A DNA stretch of 64,000 nucleotides from Akkermansiaceae bacterium UBA956 (GTDB taxonomy: Bacteria; Verrucomicrobiota; Verrucomicrobiia; Verrucomicrobiales; Akkermansiaceae). Positions 36,668 through 46,010 of this stretch are shown here, piece after piece. The position numbers and the translations under genes were made by a program. Location: the NCBI GenBank assembly GCA_002293145.1, contig DBCO01000027.1, forward strand, positions 321,876 through 385,875, given 5' to 3'. The notes below the pieces were generated by a model that did not search any database, had not been told where the DNA came from, and saw only the letters and a program-made list of their open reading frames with translations. Numbering within the stretch: the first letter of the stretch is position 1; every line of letters begins with the position of its first letter.

Positions 36668-36948
36668 ACCCAAGGTTTTCCTCAGCTGCAGGCTAAGGTT
36701 CCGCGTCATTAAGCCCTTGAAGGATATCATTGTAGAGATATCATGAGGATTGAGCCCGCCAAACATTATTGCCGTAATCTTGCTTTTTTGAGCTAAGTCC
36801 AAAGGCATATGTTACCATATTGATAGCCTAAGCCCCAAGGGAAAATATGTATATTCTGTAATTCTATTGTCGAAATTCCTGAAGTGGAATTTTTCTAACT
36901 CCCATCCGAAAAAGTTGTGTATTCCGCAAATTTGGCTAAACTACAGAC

Positions 36949-37830
36949 ATGATCCGAATCGTAATTAGTCTTTTGTTGTCGATCACCCCCTTGCTCGCGC
37001 AACGTCCGCTGCCCTCAGGCATTACCATGAAGAAAGATCTGCCCTACGTGGAAAATGGCCACGCGCGGCAGAAGCTTGATCTCTATTTGCCCACCAATTC
37101 TACGAAGAATGCCTTGCCGATGGTGATCTACATCCACGGTGGAGCTTGGCTCGAAGGCAGCAAGGAACAATGCCCTGCGCTAGACCTGCTAAATCATGGA
37201 TTTGCAGTCGCCAGCATCAACTATCGACTGAGCCAGCACTCGCTTTTTCCCGCACAAATCGAAGACTGCAAAGCAGCAGTTCGCTTCATCCGTGCTCATG
37301 CCAAGGAATGGGGCATCGATCCGAAAAAAGTCGGCGTATGCGGCACATCGGCGGGTGGGCATTTGGTTGCTATGTTAGGCACAGCATGTGAAGACAAACA
37401 ATTCGAGGTTGGAGCTCATCTCGATCAATCGAGCCGCCCTACTTGCGTGTGCAATTTTTTCGGCGTCAGTGATTTGACTACCATCCACCAACAATCCGAT
37501 CCGCAGCAATCGGTGATTCAACATCAATTGCCCACATCTCCCGAATCGAAATTGATCGGCGGCACCGTAGCCGATCAACCAGAAAAAGCGCGCGCGGCGA
37601 GTCCTGTGTTTTATGTGAGCAAAAACGACGTGCCGATGCTCTTGCTTCACGGCACAAAAGATCGATTGGTGCCCTATGCGCAGAGTGTGCAATTGCATGA
37701 GGCCCTGAAAAAAGCGGGGGTCGCCAGCGAATTGCACACCGTCGAAGGAGCAGGCCACGGCGATGGTTTTGGCAAACCAGAACAAGAAGCCGCCTTGCAA
37801 TTTTTTCAGAAATACTTGCAACCATCTTAG
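36949..37830 (+). CDS. Secreted alpha/beta hydrolase (esterase/lipase family)
   Basis: A 293-residue protein with a signal peptide (SLLLSITPLLAQRP). The oxyanion loop is YIHGGAWLEGS, the nucleophile GTSAGGHLVAMLG contains the GxSxG serine, the acid is in LLLHGTKDRLVPY, and the histidine is in GAGHGDGF. This is the BD-FAE/hormone-sensitive lipase-like group, often acetyl or feruloyl esterases on plant or algal sugar polymers. The 281 bases upstream, after the sulfatase, hold no gene that I can support. Confidence 0.9.
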   Translation: MIRIVISLLLSITPLLAQRPLPSGITMKKDLPYVENGHARQKLDLYLPTNSTKNALPMVIYIHGGAWLEGSKEQCPALDLLNHGFAVASINYRLSQHSLFPAQIEDCKAAVRFIRAHAKEWGIDPKKVGVCGTSAGGHLVAMLGTACEDKQFEVGAHLDQSSRPTCVCNFFGVSDLTTIHQQSDPQQSVIQHQLPTSPESKLIGGTVADQPEKARAASPVFYVSKNDVPMLLLHGTKDRLVPYAQSVQLHEALKKAGVASELHTVEGAGHGDGFGKPEQEAALQFFQKYLQPS

Positions 37831-38057
37831 GGCGTGCAGAAGTAATTGTCACCACTGCATACTTGCGTATCAACGGAATACAACACCGGACACGAAAAGC
37901 TTCTCCACATCATTTACGGGGTTCTAAAGAGGCAATAACTGAACTGAACGTTACTACAGCGCTGCACTAGCAAAACATTGCCTGGATGCGTTAGGTATAA
38001 TTGGATCACCGCCTGATCGCCAACTCTAAAATGCAAGGTCGGCGCAGGCAAAGCAAG

Positions 38058-38270
38058 TTACAAGACATGAAAAGATGTGTGATCAAGCAGAACCAAAGGG
38101 CCTTGCTCAGGCATTTCCGTGAGACATGGACAATTTTTACCATCGTCACAACAACCTCAGCCATCTACGCATTCGTGAGAAATAGGCTCATAGGCCAACA
38201 CCGCAACAGAAATCATGATGAACGCCATCGAGATGGCAAAAAAATTTAGCAATGGATGACGACGACACAT
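38058..38270 (-). pseudogene. Small membrane and Cys-rich protein with an internal TGA
   Basis: From ATG 38270 the minus strand encodes a short membrane helix (HPLLNFFAISMAFIMISVAV) and reaches ECVDG, then TGA at 38157-38159. The same frame then continues, coding-like, with GCCDDGKNCPCLTEMPEQG to TAA at 38058. The likely reading is a pseudogene with one nonsense change. A selenocysteine codon is not excluded. An overlapping frame (starting 38391) also looks membrane-like, so a frameshifted larger gene is possible. The rest of 37831-38414 holds nothing that I can support. Confidence 0.35.
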
Positions 38271-38414
38271 GTGCTGCAAAAAAAAGCATTACCAGACCAA
38301 GATATTGCTTCGTGAAAAAAACAAGTTTTTCCGCAAAAATCGGCATGCTCTGATTCGTCAGCATGAAGTAGTTCAAGCCCTCGCTGTGCATGGGGCAAAC
38401 TAGTTACAACGATC

Positions 38415-39278
38415 TCAAACCTCACCCTTTTCCACCAGATCATTCATCCAGCCACCTCGTGCGGTGACCCATTTTCCTTTGCGTATGACCGTCGGGAATC
38501 CAAAGCCGTGTTGCGCGGCCGCGGTGAAAACATCCCAGGCTTGGCTGGCGAGAATGCCGGAAATCACCACTTCACCACCCGGCTTTACTAATTGGGCAAT
38601 GACAGGAAACGCTTGGATGAGGATAGTGGAAAACAGGTTCGCGACGACGACGTCGTACTTTTTGCGCGGCTTCCACTTGAGCACGTCCTTTTCCTCTAAC
38701 TTCACGCCCTCAACGCCATTGCGCACCAGGTTGTCGGCTGTGGCTTTTACAGAATAAGGATCGAAGTCACAGGCATACGCCTCACCAGCACCGACTTTTT
38801 TGGCAGCAATGACGAGCAATCCCGTGCCCGTGCCCAGATCGGCAACCGACCAGCCCGCAGGACGACTGCGTCCGATGTCTACCAGCAAACGCAAGCAAGT
38901 CGAAGTGGTAGCATGATCACCCGTGCCAAAAGCCATTTCTGCAGGAATCGAGAGAATTTCGCGCGCTGGGTTCTCGGCGGCAAGTTTTTTCAACTTCTTC
39001 GGATCAGCTTCGGTGGTGACACCAAAAACATCGCGAATTTTCAGCAAGGGCTGATCTTTCACGACGGGGTTTGCCCATTCGGCACGCTGGATTTTGCGCA
39101 CTGAGCCACCAAACTGCTCGACGATCGCAGCGGCTTCTTTTTCCGTGCCACAAAAAACGCGCACACGAGAAGACTTACCACCTTTGAGAATCTCGATGAC
39201 AAAATTCGGATTGCCGCGGAAACGATCTTCCCACGCATCCATCCACTTGACTCCGGATAATTTGGACCACTCGTACAT
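38415..39278 (-). CDS. prmA: Ribosomal protein L11 methyltransferase
   Basis: From ATG 39278, a 287-residue class I methyltransferase. It has IPAEMAFGTGDHATTSTCLR, DLGTGTGLLVIAAKKVGA, ACDFDPYSVKATADNL, VVANLFSTILIQAFP and GEVVISGILASQ, the pattern of PrmA. It trimethylates L11 using S-adenosylmethionine. The longer frame upstream reads through the tRNA-Gly sequence, so it is not part of the protein. Co-oriented with that tRNA. Confidence 0.95.
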   Translation of the reverse strand: MYEWSKLSGVKWMDAWEDRFRGNPNFVIEILKGGKSSRVRVFCGTEKEAAAIVEQFGGSVRKIQRAEWANPVVKDQPLLKIRDVFGVTTEADPKKLKKLAAENPAREILSIPAEMAFGTGDHATTSTCLRLLVDIGRSRPAGWSVADLGTGTGLLVIAAKKVGAGEAYACDFDPYSVKATADNLVRNGVEGVKLEEKDVLKWKPRKKYDVVVANLFSTILIQAFPVIAQLVKPGGEVVISGILASQAWDVFTAAAQHGFGFPTVIRKGKWVTARGGWMNDLVEKGEV

Positions 39279-39355
39279 CGATTCGATAAAAAAGCTAAAG
39301 GTTGAAAACAAAAAATGCTTGTGGACGGAAATCACACAAGCAATGGGATAAAAAA

Positions 39356-39430
39356 TGGAGCGGGCGATGAGATTCGAACTCACGACATCCACCTTGGCAA
39401 GGTGGCGCTCTACCACTGAGCTACGCCCGC
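39356..39430 (-). tRNA. tRNA-Gly (GCC)
   Basis: The cloverleaf on the minus strand has acceptor GCGGGCG/CGCCCGC, D stem GCTC/GAGC, anticodon arm CCACC-TTGCCAA-GGTGG with anticodon GCC, and T arm GTGAG-TTCGAAT-CTCAT. The discriminator T and an encoded CCA follow, 75 bases in all. It lies 77 bases upstream of prmA, in the same direction, and divergent from trpC. Confidence 0.98.
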
Positions 39431-39565
39431 TTTCGCGTTACGCAAATTTTGCGTGCGCGCAATCTACATATTTCCCAAGGATGCGCAAGCAAAAACGTCA
39501 AAAAAGATGAATTTTTTTCTCCTGCCTTGATCTTGCTATGGTTTCACGCTTTGTTGTGCCTGCAC

Positions 39566-40387
39566 ATGTCCGACAAACTCGCCCAAATCATCGCCACCAA
39601 GCACCGCGAAGTGGAAGCTCTGATGCCGAAAGCTGCGCTGCTCAAAGCCGCCGCGTTGCAACGCAATGAATTCCGCGGCTTCCGCTCGGCTCTCGATCGT
39701 GGTCCACACCAGCTGGGCGTGATCGCTGAAGTGAAAAAAGCCTCGCCTTCCGTGGGCATCATTGATCCTTCGTTCGATCCCGTATTGCAAGCGAAGCTCT
39801 ACCTCGATGGCGGTGCCTCATGCATGTCGATCCTCACGGATGAGGAATATTTCCAGGGCTCACTTTCCTACCTCTCGCGCATCTCCGAGTTTTCCCAAGC
39901 GCCCCTGCTGCGCAAGGATTTCATGATTCATGAAGTACAAATTCACGAAGCAATCATCGCGGGTGCAGATGCAATTTTATTGATCGTCGCTGCTCTTGAT
40001 GACGAACTGTTGAAACGCCTTTATCATACGGCCAAGGATCTGATGCTCGATGTTCTCGTCGAAGTACACGACCTGCAAGAAATGGAGCGGGCCTTGGAAC
40101 TGGGGGCGGATTTGATCGGCATCAACAATCGCAATCTCAGAACTTTCGCCATCGATCTCGCCACCACCGAAGCCCTCGTCGATGAAGTACCCGAGGATGT
40201 TCTGTTAGTCTCCGAGTCTGGAATCAAAACTCTCGCCGATGCGCAACGGGTGCTAGATGCCGGGGCGAATGCCGTCTTGATCGGCGAATCGCTGATGCGT
40301 TCCGCCGACACGGCCATCGAGATCGAAGGCTATCTCAACCTCGTCGCCAGCGGTGGCTTTGAGGCAGATGATGCGGTGGAGGTGTAA
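39566..40387 (+). CDS. trpC: Indole-3-glycerol phosphate synthase
   Basis: The 273-residue TIM barrel has GVIAEVKKASPSVGII (catalytic Lys), CMSILTDEEYFQGSL, PLLRKDFMIHEVQIHEA, LVEVHDLQEMERAL, LIGINNRNLRTF, LLVSESGIKTLADA and AVLIGESLMRS. It closes the indole ring in tryptophan synthesis. ATG 39566 (MSDKLAQIIATK) matches the family; the frame opens further upstream only because no stop occurs. It stands alone here, without other trp genes. Confidence 0.97.
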   Translation: MSDKLAQIIATKHREVEALMPKAALLKAAALQRNEFRGFRSALDRGPHQLGVIAEVKKASPSVGIIDPSFDPVLQAKLYLDGGASCMSILTDEEYFQGSLSYLSRISEFSQAPLLRKDFMIHEVQIHEAIIAGADAILLIVAALDDELLKRLYHTAKDLMLDVLVEVHDLQEMERALELGADLIGINNRNLRTFAIDLATTEALVDEVPEDVLLVSESGIKTLADAQRVLDAGANAVLIGESLMRSADTAIEIEGYLNLVASGGFEADDAVEV

Positions 40388-40539
40388 ACCTAGATCAGGC
40401 GGATCTGACAGATTCGACTGATCAGTCTCATCGTGAAAAATCACACACCCACAACCACCGCAGAAATTTTGCGCAGATGTCATAAGTGCCCTTACCGCGC
40501 GTGCTGAGCTGAAATCGTTCGCTAGCTGTTTATATAAGA

Positions 40540-41547
40540 TCAATCGTGAGAAACGGTAAGTACCATTTTGCCGATGGCTTGGCCTTTTTCCAAAATCGCA
40601 TGAAGCTCGCGCAGGCTGGAGACTGAGAGCTTTCCGTGATGAGCGGTGGCAGTGTGCTGGATGATTCCAGCGTCCACGGACGAGGCGAGTTGGTTGAGTA
40701 TTTCCCCCTGTCGCGCTAGATCGGGCGTCTGGAATTTGGCGCGCGCAAACATGAATTCCCAGTGGATGGAAACGCATTTTGCCTTGAGCGGATCGCCGAT
40801 GCGCAAGGCTTCGCGCGGCTCGACAATCAACAACAAGGATCCTTGCGGCGCGATCAATTCACTCATCACTTGCCAATAGAGATCGGTGTTTACGAAGTTC
40901 GCAATGTAGTCCACTTGTGGGTAACCGTGAGCTGAGCATTGATCTAACAAATTTTCGTGATGAGTGATTACATGGTCCGCACCCATGCGCTCACACCACT
41001 CGATGGTCTCAGCCCTAGAGGCTGTGGCAATCACCGTGAGCCCGGCTTGTTTGGCGAGTTGGATCGCAATGGAGCCTACGCCCCCTGCACCGCCGATGAT
41101 GAGCATGGTTTTGCCTGACTCAACTTTCATGCGATCGATCATGCCCTCCCAGGCTGTCAAGGTGGTCAAGGGCAATGACGCAGCTTCTTCATGCGAGAGA
41201 CGCTGCGGCTTGCGGCCGACGATGCGTTCATCAACGCATTGATACTGAGCATTGCAACCGGGTCGCGTGATATCGCCGGCATAATAGACCAAATCGCCAA
41301 CGCGGAACGAGGTCACTTCGCTACCGATCGCCACCACTTCACCACTGGCATCCCAACCGAGGATTTTCGCTTCTGCGAGCGAAATTGTCTGCATGCTACG
41401 GACCTTGGTGTCGACGGGATTCACCGCCACGGCATACACTTTGACTAGCAAATCTCGTGGTCCACACTGCGGGATTGGCAGTTCCACTTCTACAAAACAA
41501 TCCGGCTCTTCTACTGAGCGAAATACATGAACTCCGTATGCAATCAT
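40540..41547 (-). CDS. Zinc-free alcohol dehydrogenase/quinone reductase family enzyme
   Basis: A 335-residue MDR-family protein. It has PRDLLVKVYAVAVNPVDTKVR, read in parts, LGWDASGEVVAIGSEV, VGDLVYYAGDITRPG, the nucleotide-binding IIGGAGGVGSIAIQLAKQAG and TVIATASRAETIEW. The family is NADPH-dependent quinone or enal reductases (zinc-type ligands absent). ATG 41547 is the natural start. Substrate unknown, cytoplasmic. Confidence 0.9.
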   Translation of the reverse strand: MIAYGVHVFRSVEEPDCFVEVELPIPQCGPRDLLVKVYAVAVNPVDTKVRSMQTISLAEAKILGWDASGEVVAIGSEVTSFRVGDLVYYAGDITRPGCNAQYQCVDERIVGRKPQRLSHEEAASLPLTTLTAWEGMIDRMKVESGKTMLIIGGAGGVGSIAIQLAKQAGLTVIATASRAETIEWCERMGADHVITHHENLLDQCSAHGYPQVDYIANFVNTDLYWQVMSELIAPQGSLLLIVEPREALRIGDPLKAKCVSIHWEFMFARAKFQTPDLARQGEILNQLASSVDAGIIQHTATAHHGKLSVSSLRELHAILEKGQAIGKMVLTVSHD

Positions 41548-41611
41548 CGCCGTCCATGATTCACACGAACGGCGATTGAGCAAATTATTTTATCGAAAAA
41601 ATCCGCGGCGA

Positions 41612-42070
41612 TTAATCGAGATCTTTTTTCTCCAACGCAGCTGTGAGGTGAGCAAGGAATTTTTCCGTGGTCGGGTGCTCGGACGCAAAAAAGCGATTGA
41701 ACTCCTTGCCTTCGTGATCGAGTAAGATCACTGTGGGATAACCTTCAATCTCGAATTTTTTCGCCCATGGCTGATTTTTTTTCGCGAGTGCTTTGTCTTT
41801 TTTTGGAAAATCGAGCTCAACCAAGATGAAGTGCTTAGAAGCAGCATCAACGAATTCTTTTTTCGAGAAAACATTCTTGCGCATGGCAATGCAGGGCGGG
41901 CACCAATCGGAGCCAGTGAACTCGACCAACACAGATTTTTTCTCTAGCTTCGCCTTCTCCAAAGCAGCATCGAGATCGGTGGACCAGCCTGCAAGATCTG
42001 CGTGGCAAACTCCGACAAGTGCAAGCGAGGAAAGGAAGGTGGAGACTACTTTTTTCAACAGTTTCATCAA
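41612..42070 (-). CDS. Secreted thioredoxin-fold protein (WCPPC)
   Basis: The 152-residue protein has a signal peptide (VVSTFLSSLALVGVCHAD) and a thioredoxin fold with the active site EFTGSDWCPPCIAMRKNVF. It resembles DUF255/thioredoxin_7 members, which work as periplasmic reductases. The GSDWC pattern recurs in the protein at 59127, so the two may be related paralogues. It is followed in opposite orientation by rdgB, 84 bases away. Confidence 0.9.
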   Translation of the reverse strand: MMKLLKKVVSTFLSSLALVGVCHADLAGWSTDLDAALEKAKLEKKSVLVEFTGSDWCPPCIAMRKNVFSKKEFVDAASKHFILVELDFPKKDKALAKKNQPWAKKFEIEGYPTVILLDHEGKEFNRFFASEHPTTEKFLAHLTAALEKKDLD

Positions 42071-42154
42071 TTATGAAGCGTTATCCGAGGAGATTTTTGT
42101 TCAAAAAACGTTCGCCTATTTTTCCGATCGATGACATTCTCAGTCATGCCGCCT

Positions 42155-42739
42155 ATGACCCTGATCATTGCCACGCGCAATCAGCACAAATCCGAGGAAA
42201 TCCGCCAGATGCTGGGAGACGCCTTTGTGGTCAAGGATGCTACGGATTACCCCGATTGGCCCGAGGTAGCAGAAACCGGCACGACGTTTCTCGAAAATGC
42301 CACACTCAAGGCCGAGGCCATCAGCGCATTGGTCGAGGGCTATGTGCTCTCTGACGACTCAGGCTTGGAGGTCGATGCGCTCCACGGCGCACCCGGTGTG
42401 TGGTCATCCAGCTACGGCGGCAAGGAAGGCGATCATCCGCGGAACAATGCGCGCTTGCTAGAGGAAATGAAACAGGTGCCGGAGGAACTCCGCAGCGCTC
42501 GTTTTGTGTGCACGATGGTCATCGCTCAGGGCGGAAAATCCCTAGTCCACTTTGTCGGCAGAGTCGAAGGAAAAATCCTCAACTCAGCCAGCGGCGCCCA
42601 AGGTTTCGGCTACGATCCACTTTTCGCCCCCTTCGGCTACGGAAAATCCTTCGCCGAGCTTGGTTCCGCCATCAAAAATTCTCTCAGCCATCGCGGACGG
42701 GCGCTCGCGCAAGTCGTCGACTGGCTTCAAACACCCTAA
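42155..42739 (+). CDS. rdgB: XTP/dITP pyrophosphatase RdgB
   Basis: This 194-residue Ham1-family enzyme has LIIATRNQHKSEEIRQML, DWPEVAETGTTFLENATLKA, LSDDSGLEVDALHGAPGVWS and GAQGFGYDPLFAPFGYGKSF, all in the conserved order, with SHRGRALAQVVDWL at the end. It removes deaminated purine triphosphates. ATG 42155 (MTLIIATRN) is the canonical start. Confidence 0.97.
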   Translation: MTLIIATRNQHKSEEIRQMLGDAFVVKDATDYPDWPEVAETGTTFLENATLKAEAISALVEGYVLSDDSGLEVDALHGAPGVWSSSYGGKEGDHPRNNARLLEEMKQVPEELRSARFVCTMVIAQGGKSLVHFVGRVEGKILNSASGAQGFGYDPLFAPFGYGKSFAELGSAIKNSLSHRGRALAQVVDWLQTP

Positions 42740-42753
42740 CAATTTTATCCCTC

Positions 42754-43266
42754 ATGCGCATCCTGCTACTACTCTCCGCCGCTGTCATTTCCCTCACACA
42801 GACTTCCTGCTTTCAAGTCAAAGCCAAAGAGCCTGTGGTCTACAAATTCGAACCCGGCCGCACTGCATTATTCAAGGGCGGCATGGCCTACGCTCCCAAG
42901 CGCGCACCAAAAGCTGTAATCGCGGCCATCGCTGCGAGCAATCGCTTGCAAAACAAGCCCTACAAATGGGGTGGCGGTCACGCACGCCAGAATGACAGCG
43001 GCTATGACTGCTCAGGCACAGTCTCCTATGTCTTGCGTGAGGCGGGCCTCCTCAAAGGCAGCATGCCCTCAGGCGGTTACCTCAACTACGGCAAACGCGG
43101 CAAAGGCGATTGGATTACCATCTACTCGCGCAAGGGCCACGTTTTCATGACAATAGCGGGACTGCGCCTCGACACAGGTGGCGACAGTTCACGTTCTGGT
43201 CCGCGATGGAAACCATGGCGCCGCGGCGTGAAAGGCTACATCATGCGTCACCCAGCGGGATACTGA
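42754..43266 (+). CDS. Secreted NlpC/P60-family peptidase
   Basis: 170 residues from ATG 42754, with an N-terminal hydrophobic signal and LTQTSC, which may be a lipobox. The NlpC/P60 papain-like site is seen as NKPYKWGGGHARQNDSGYDC, then SGTVSYVLREAG (nucleophile Cys in GYDCSG), the histidine in RKGHVFMTIAGLRL, and the third residue in RSGPRWKPW. It cuts peptidoglycan peptides. It starts 15 bases after rdgB; the last 26 bases overlap the convergent HAD gene. Confidence 0.88.
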   Translation: MRILLLLSAAVISLTQTSCFQVKAKEPVVYKFEPGRTALFKGGMAYAPKRAPKAVIAAIAASNRLQNKPYKWGGGHARQNDSGYDCSGTVSYVLREAGLLKGSMPSGGYLNYGKRGKGDWITIYSRKGHVFMTIAGLRLDTGGDSSRSGPRWKPWRRGVKGYIMRHPAGY

Positions 43267-43897
43267 TTACTTCCGTCAACGAAGAAAAAACGCGATCTGC
43301 CTGAGCAAAATCAAGGCACTGCGTCACACGATTTGGCACCGCCCAGACTTGCAGCCCAGCTTCTTTTGCCGAGATCACGCCATTGTGGGAATCCTCGATC
43401 GCTAGACACAGAGCGGATTCTAACGAAAATCTTTTCGCGGCCTCGATCCATAAGTCCGGCGCCGGTTTGATTCGCGGCGCATCACCGCGACAAACCACGT
43501 GATCGAAGTAGGAAAAAATCCCCAATTTATTCAGCCAGCCATCCACCCAGAAATGCGATGAGCTCGAGACCACCGCCATAGGAATGCCACGATCACGGAG
43601 CAAATCCAACAATTCTCTCACGCCCGGCATCACTCCTTCTTCAGAAAGATCGGCGACGATTTCCTTCTGCCGCTGCGCATCGAGCGTTTCCCAGTCGAAC
43701 GTTTTTCCCGTCAATTCTTCTAGGTGTTTCTTCGGCGACCAAGTAGCAAAATCACTGCCGATGCAGCGAGTATAAATCTCCAGCGGCAATGGCTGATTTT
43801 CTAACAAAAAACACTTCAACCAAGCCTGGTAGATCGCCCACTCGGTATCCACGAGAATCCCATCAAAGTCAAAAAAAACTGCTTTTACTTGCTGCAC
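43241..43897 (-). CDS. HAD-family phosphatase (GTG start)
   Basis: The 218-residue protein starts at GTG 43897 (reads MQQVKAVFFDFDGILVDTEW). It has the HAD nucleophile DFDGILVDTEWAIY, motif II AVVSSSSHFWVDGWLN and motif III/IV RIKPAPDLWIEAAKRF plus CLAIEDSHNGVISAKEAG, with a beta-phosphoglucomutase-type cap. Substrate unknown. It ends tail to tail with the NlpC/P60 gene. Confidence 0.9.
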   Translation of the reverse strand: MQQVKAVFFDFDGILVDTEWAIYQAWLKCFLLENQPLPLEIYTRCIGSDFATWSPKKHLEELTGKTFDWETLDAQRQKEIVADLSEEGVMPGVRELLDLLRDRGIPMAVVSSSSHFWVDGWLNKLGIFSYFDHVVCRGDAPRIKPAPDLWIEAAKRFSLESALCLAIEDSHNGVISAKEAGLQVWAVPNRVTQCLDFAQADRVFSSLTEVISIPLGDA

Positions 43898-43991
43898 AGC
43901 GCCTGTTTGCCAAGAACTGCAAGAGAATGCAACGATTTACATAATGCGTACTTGCTCTTTGGTTCCCCAGTGCACAAGCTAATCTGCGTTG

Positions 43992-44921
43992 ATGATGACC
44001 GATTCCCAGCAAAAATCCTATGGCGAACAAATGACTATCATGCTCATTTCGCTAGGCGTGGCGATCATTTTACTAGCGTTAAAAGTTTGGGCAGCCGAGG
44101 TCACCAATTCCTCAGCGCTCTATTCTGATGCAGCAGAGTCCGTCGTTCACTTGGTCGCCGTAGCCATCGCGGTACGCGCCTTACAGCTTTCGCATAAACC
44201 TGCCGATGGTGAGCATCATTTCGGTCATGATAAAGCCTCCTATCTATCAGCAGGATTTGAAGGTGCGATGATTTCCACCGCCGCATTGCTCATTTACTAC
44301 GAGGCCGGACGCAGCCTGATCGCAGGTCCGAAGATGGAGCACATCGGCATCGGCGCCAGCTTATCGGGAATCGCTATGCTGATCAACTTGGTGCTCGGCA
44401 TCGCCCTATTGCGCATCGGAAAAAAACGTCAGTCCACGGTGCTGCGAGCGAATGGTCATCATGTGCTATCCGATGTTTATACCAGCGTAGCCGTGCTCAT
44501 CGCACTGGGACTAGTGTATTTCACCAAGTGGCCGTGGTGGGATCCGATCATGGCGTTTCTAGCGGCATCGAACATTCTATGGACAGGTATGAAGCTCATT
44601 CGCCAAAGCCTCGGCGGCCTGATGGATGCTGCCGAGCCAGAAACAGAAGCAAAAATTCGAACTCTGTTAGACGAACTTCAAACCCAACATCCCTTCCGCT
44701 ATCATCATCTTCGCCATCGTTATTCAGGCCATACCCATTGGGTCGAATTGCACATTGTTGTCGCCGATGAAATGACGGTGCATGACGCGCACGAGATCGC
44801 CACCATGGCTGAAGAAAAAATCTGTGCTTTGCTGGCACCCTACGGACGCATCATCACACACCTCGAACCCCAATCCGCCGAAGAAACCGATGAGGTATGG
44901 GAGGGTAAACGCCAGAATTGA
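43992..44921 (+). CDS. Cation diffusion facilitator transporter
   Basis: A 309-residue CDF protein with about six membrane helices. Metal-binding residues lie in NSSALYSDAAESVVHLVAV (helix II) and NGHHVLSDVYTSVAVL (helix V). The C-terminal cytoplasmic domain has YHHLRHRYSGHTHWVELHIV with the HxH signature. It exports divalent metals (probably zinc or iron) in exchange for protons across the inner membrane. The start is ATG 43992, just after an in-frame TTG at 43989. Confidence 0.94.
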   Translation: MMTDSQQKSYGEQMTIMLISLGVAIILLALKVWAAEVTNSSALYSDAAESVVHLVAVAIAVRALQLSHKPADGEHHFGHDKASYLSAGFEGAMISTAALLIYYEAGRSLIAGPKMEHIGIGASLSGIAMLINLVLGIALLRIGKKRQSTVLRANGHHVLSDVYTSVAVLIALGLVYFTKWPWWDPIMAFLAASNILWTGMKLIRQSLGGLMDAAEPETEAKIRTLLDELQTQHPFRYHHLRHRYSGHTHWVELHIVVADEMTVHDAHEIATMAEEKICALLAPYGRIITHLEPQSAEETDEVWEGKRQN

Positions 44922-44924
44922 CGC

Positions 44925-45833
44925 TCAGCGAAACTGCGCCATCCACTCTAACACTTTTTCGCGATACTCACCGCCATTGCGCGCGAGAGAATTGCCGTGG
45001 CCGCCATCTTTGACTTCATAAAAAGTCTTGCGGGGAACTGCAGCGGCAAAGAGTTGCTTCCCTTGGGCAATCGGCACCACTTCGTCTGCCGTGCCATGCA
45101 CGATCAAGAGCGGAGCAGGAAGACGAGCAACATAGTCCTTTGGCGCAAGTTCATCAGATACCAAATTTTTTCCGAAATCTCCCGCAAGAACCGTCGCCAT
45201 TCCTTCATACGAAGCAAAAGTTCCATCGGTAATGACACCTCGCAAATTCGGCACCCGCGTGCGACTCAAGGCAACGATCGACTTCGCACCGCCAAGACTA
45301 TGGCCAAACGAAAAAACACCACGGCCGGCGAGATCCTTGCGCTGAGCGACGAAGGAAAACGCTGCCTCCACATCCTTGATCAGCCCCTCGCGAGATGGAG
45401 TGCCCGCTGATTTTCCGAAGCCCCGATAATCGTACAGCAAAACATCATAACCCGCATCGACCATCCAATCGATAAATCCAAGATGGTGCCCAACCGAGCC
45501 TGCATTGCCATGTGAAAAAACCACCACTCCCTTTGATTTCACTTCCTGATCCGCAGGTATCAACCACCCATGCAAGGATATGCCATCGGCGGCGCGAAAC
45601 GTCACATCGGTGAAAGCGCGTCCGTATATTTTGGGTGTGGCGGGTTGATCTTTCGTAGGAAAGTAGAACAACTTATTGCCTCCATCTTTGCCGAGCATCA
45701 CTTCGGCAAACTGCGTCAACTGACCACTCTTGTCATTGCGCAGGGTCACAAGCAGCTGCTCCAGTTCCGCAGGCATTTCCTGGGCTCGCAGCATCGAAGC
45801 CATCAGCACGAGCAACAGGATAGATTTTCTCAT
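44925..45833 (-). CDS. Secreted alpha/beta hydrolase
   Basis: From ATG 45833, a 302-residue protein with signal peptide (SILLLVLMASMLRAQEMP). It has VVVFSHGNAGSVGHHLG (oxyanion region), YDVLLYDYRGFGKSAG, the nucleophile GHSLGGAKSIVALS (GxSxG), LIVHGTADEVVPIAQG and the histidine in VKDGGHGNSLA. This pattern is shared by bacterial peptidase-S9/FrsA-like hydrolases. Its stop lies 3 bases from the stop of the convergent CDF gene. Confidence 0.9.
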   Translation of the reverse strand: MRKSILLLVLMASMLRAQEMPAELEQLLVTLRNDKSGQLTQFAEVMLGKDGGNKLFYFPTKDQPATPKIYGRAFTDVTFRAADGISLHGWLIPADQEVKSKGVVVFSHGNAGSVGHHLGFIDWMVDAGYDVLLYDYRGFGKSAGTPSREGLIKDVEAAFSFVAQRKDLAGRGVFSFGHSLGGAKSIVALSRTRVPNLRGVITDGTFASYEGMATVLAGDFGKNLVSDELAPKDYVARLPAPLLIVHGTADEVVPIAQGKQLFAAAVPRKTFYEVKDGGHGNSLARNGGEYREKVLEWMAQFR

Positions 45834-45986
45834 GCGCAAAGCATAGCAGAAATCGAGAACGATGCAACATGCACCAATGCACCTTGGCAACCAAAGCATT
45901 TCGGATAAATGTAGCTACAAATAGTATCATTCGAGTCATTCTCTGGAAAGATAAAATGCCTCCTAAGGAGTGATTTTAAATTACCG

Positions 45987-46010
45987 AAAAAATGAAAATA
46001 TTCATTTTTT
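45987..46010 (-). terminator. Weak A/T-only hairpin at the end of the beta-helix locus
   Basis: AAAAAATGAA pairs with TTCATTTTTT around AATA, overlapping the stop codon at 46002-46004. The absence of G/C pairs makes it a weak terminator candidate at best. Confidence 0.3.

Noticed and set aside
36669..36808. Minus-strand frame next to the sulfatase
   Set aside because: It overlaps the end of the sulfatase gene, is short and has no recognisable features; retained only as a spacer.
39279..39416. N-terminal extension of prmA
   Set aside because: That stretch reads through the tRNA-Gly gene and its leader; PrmA begins at ATG 39278.
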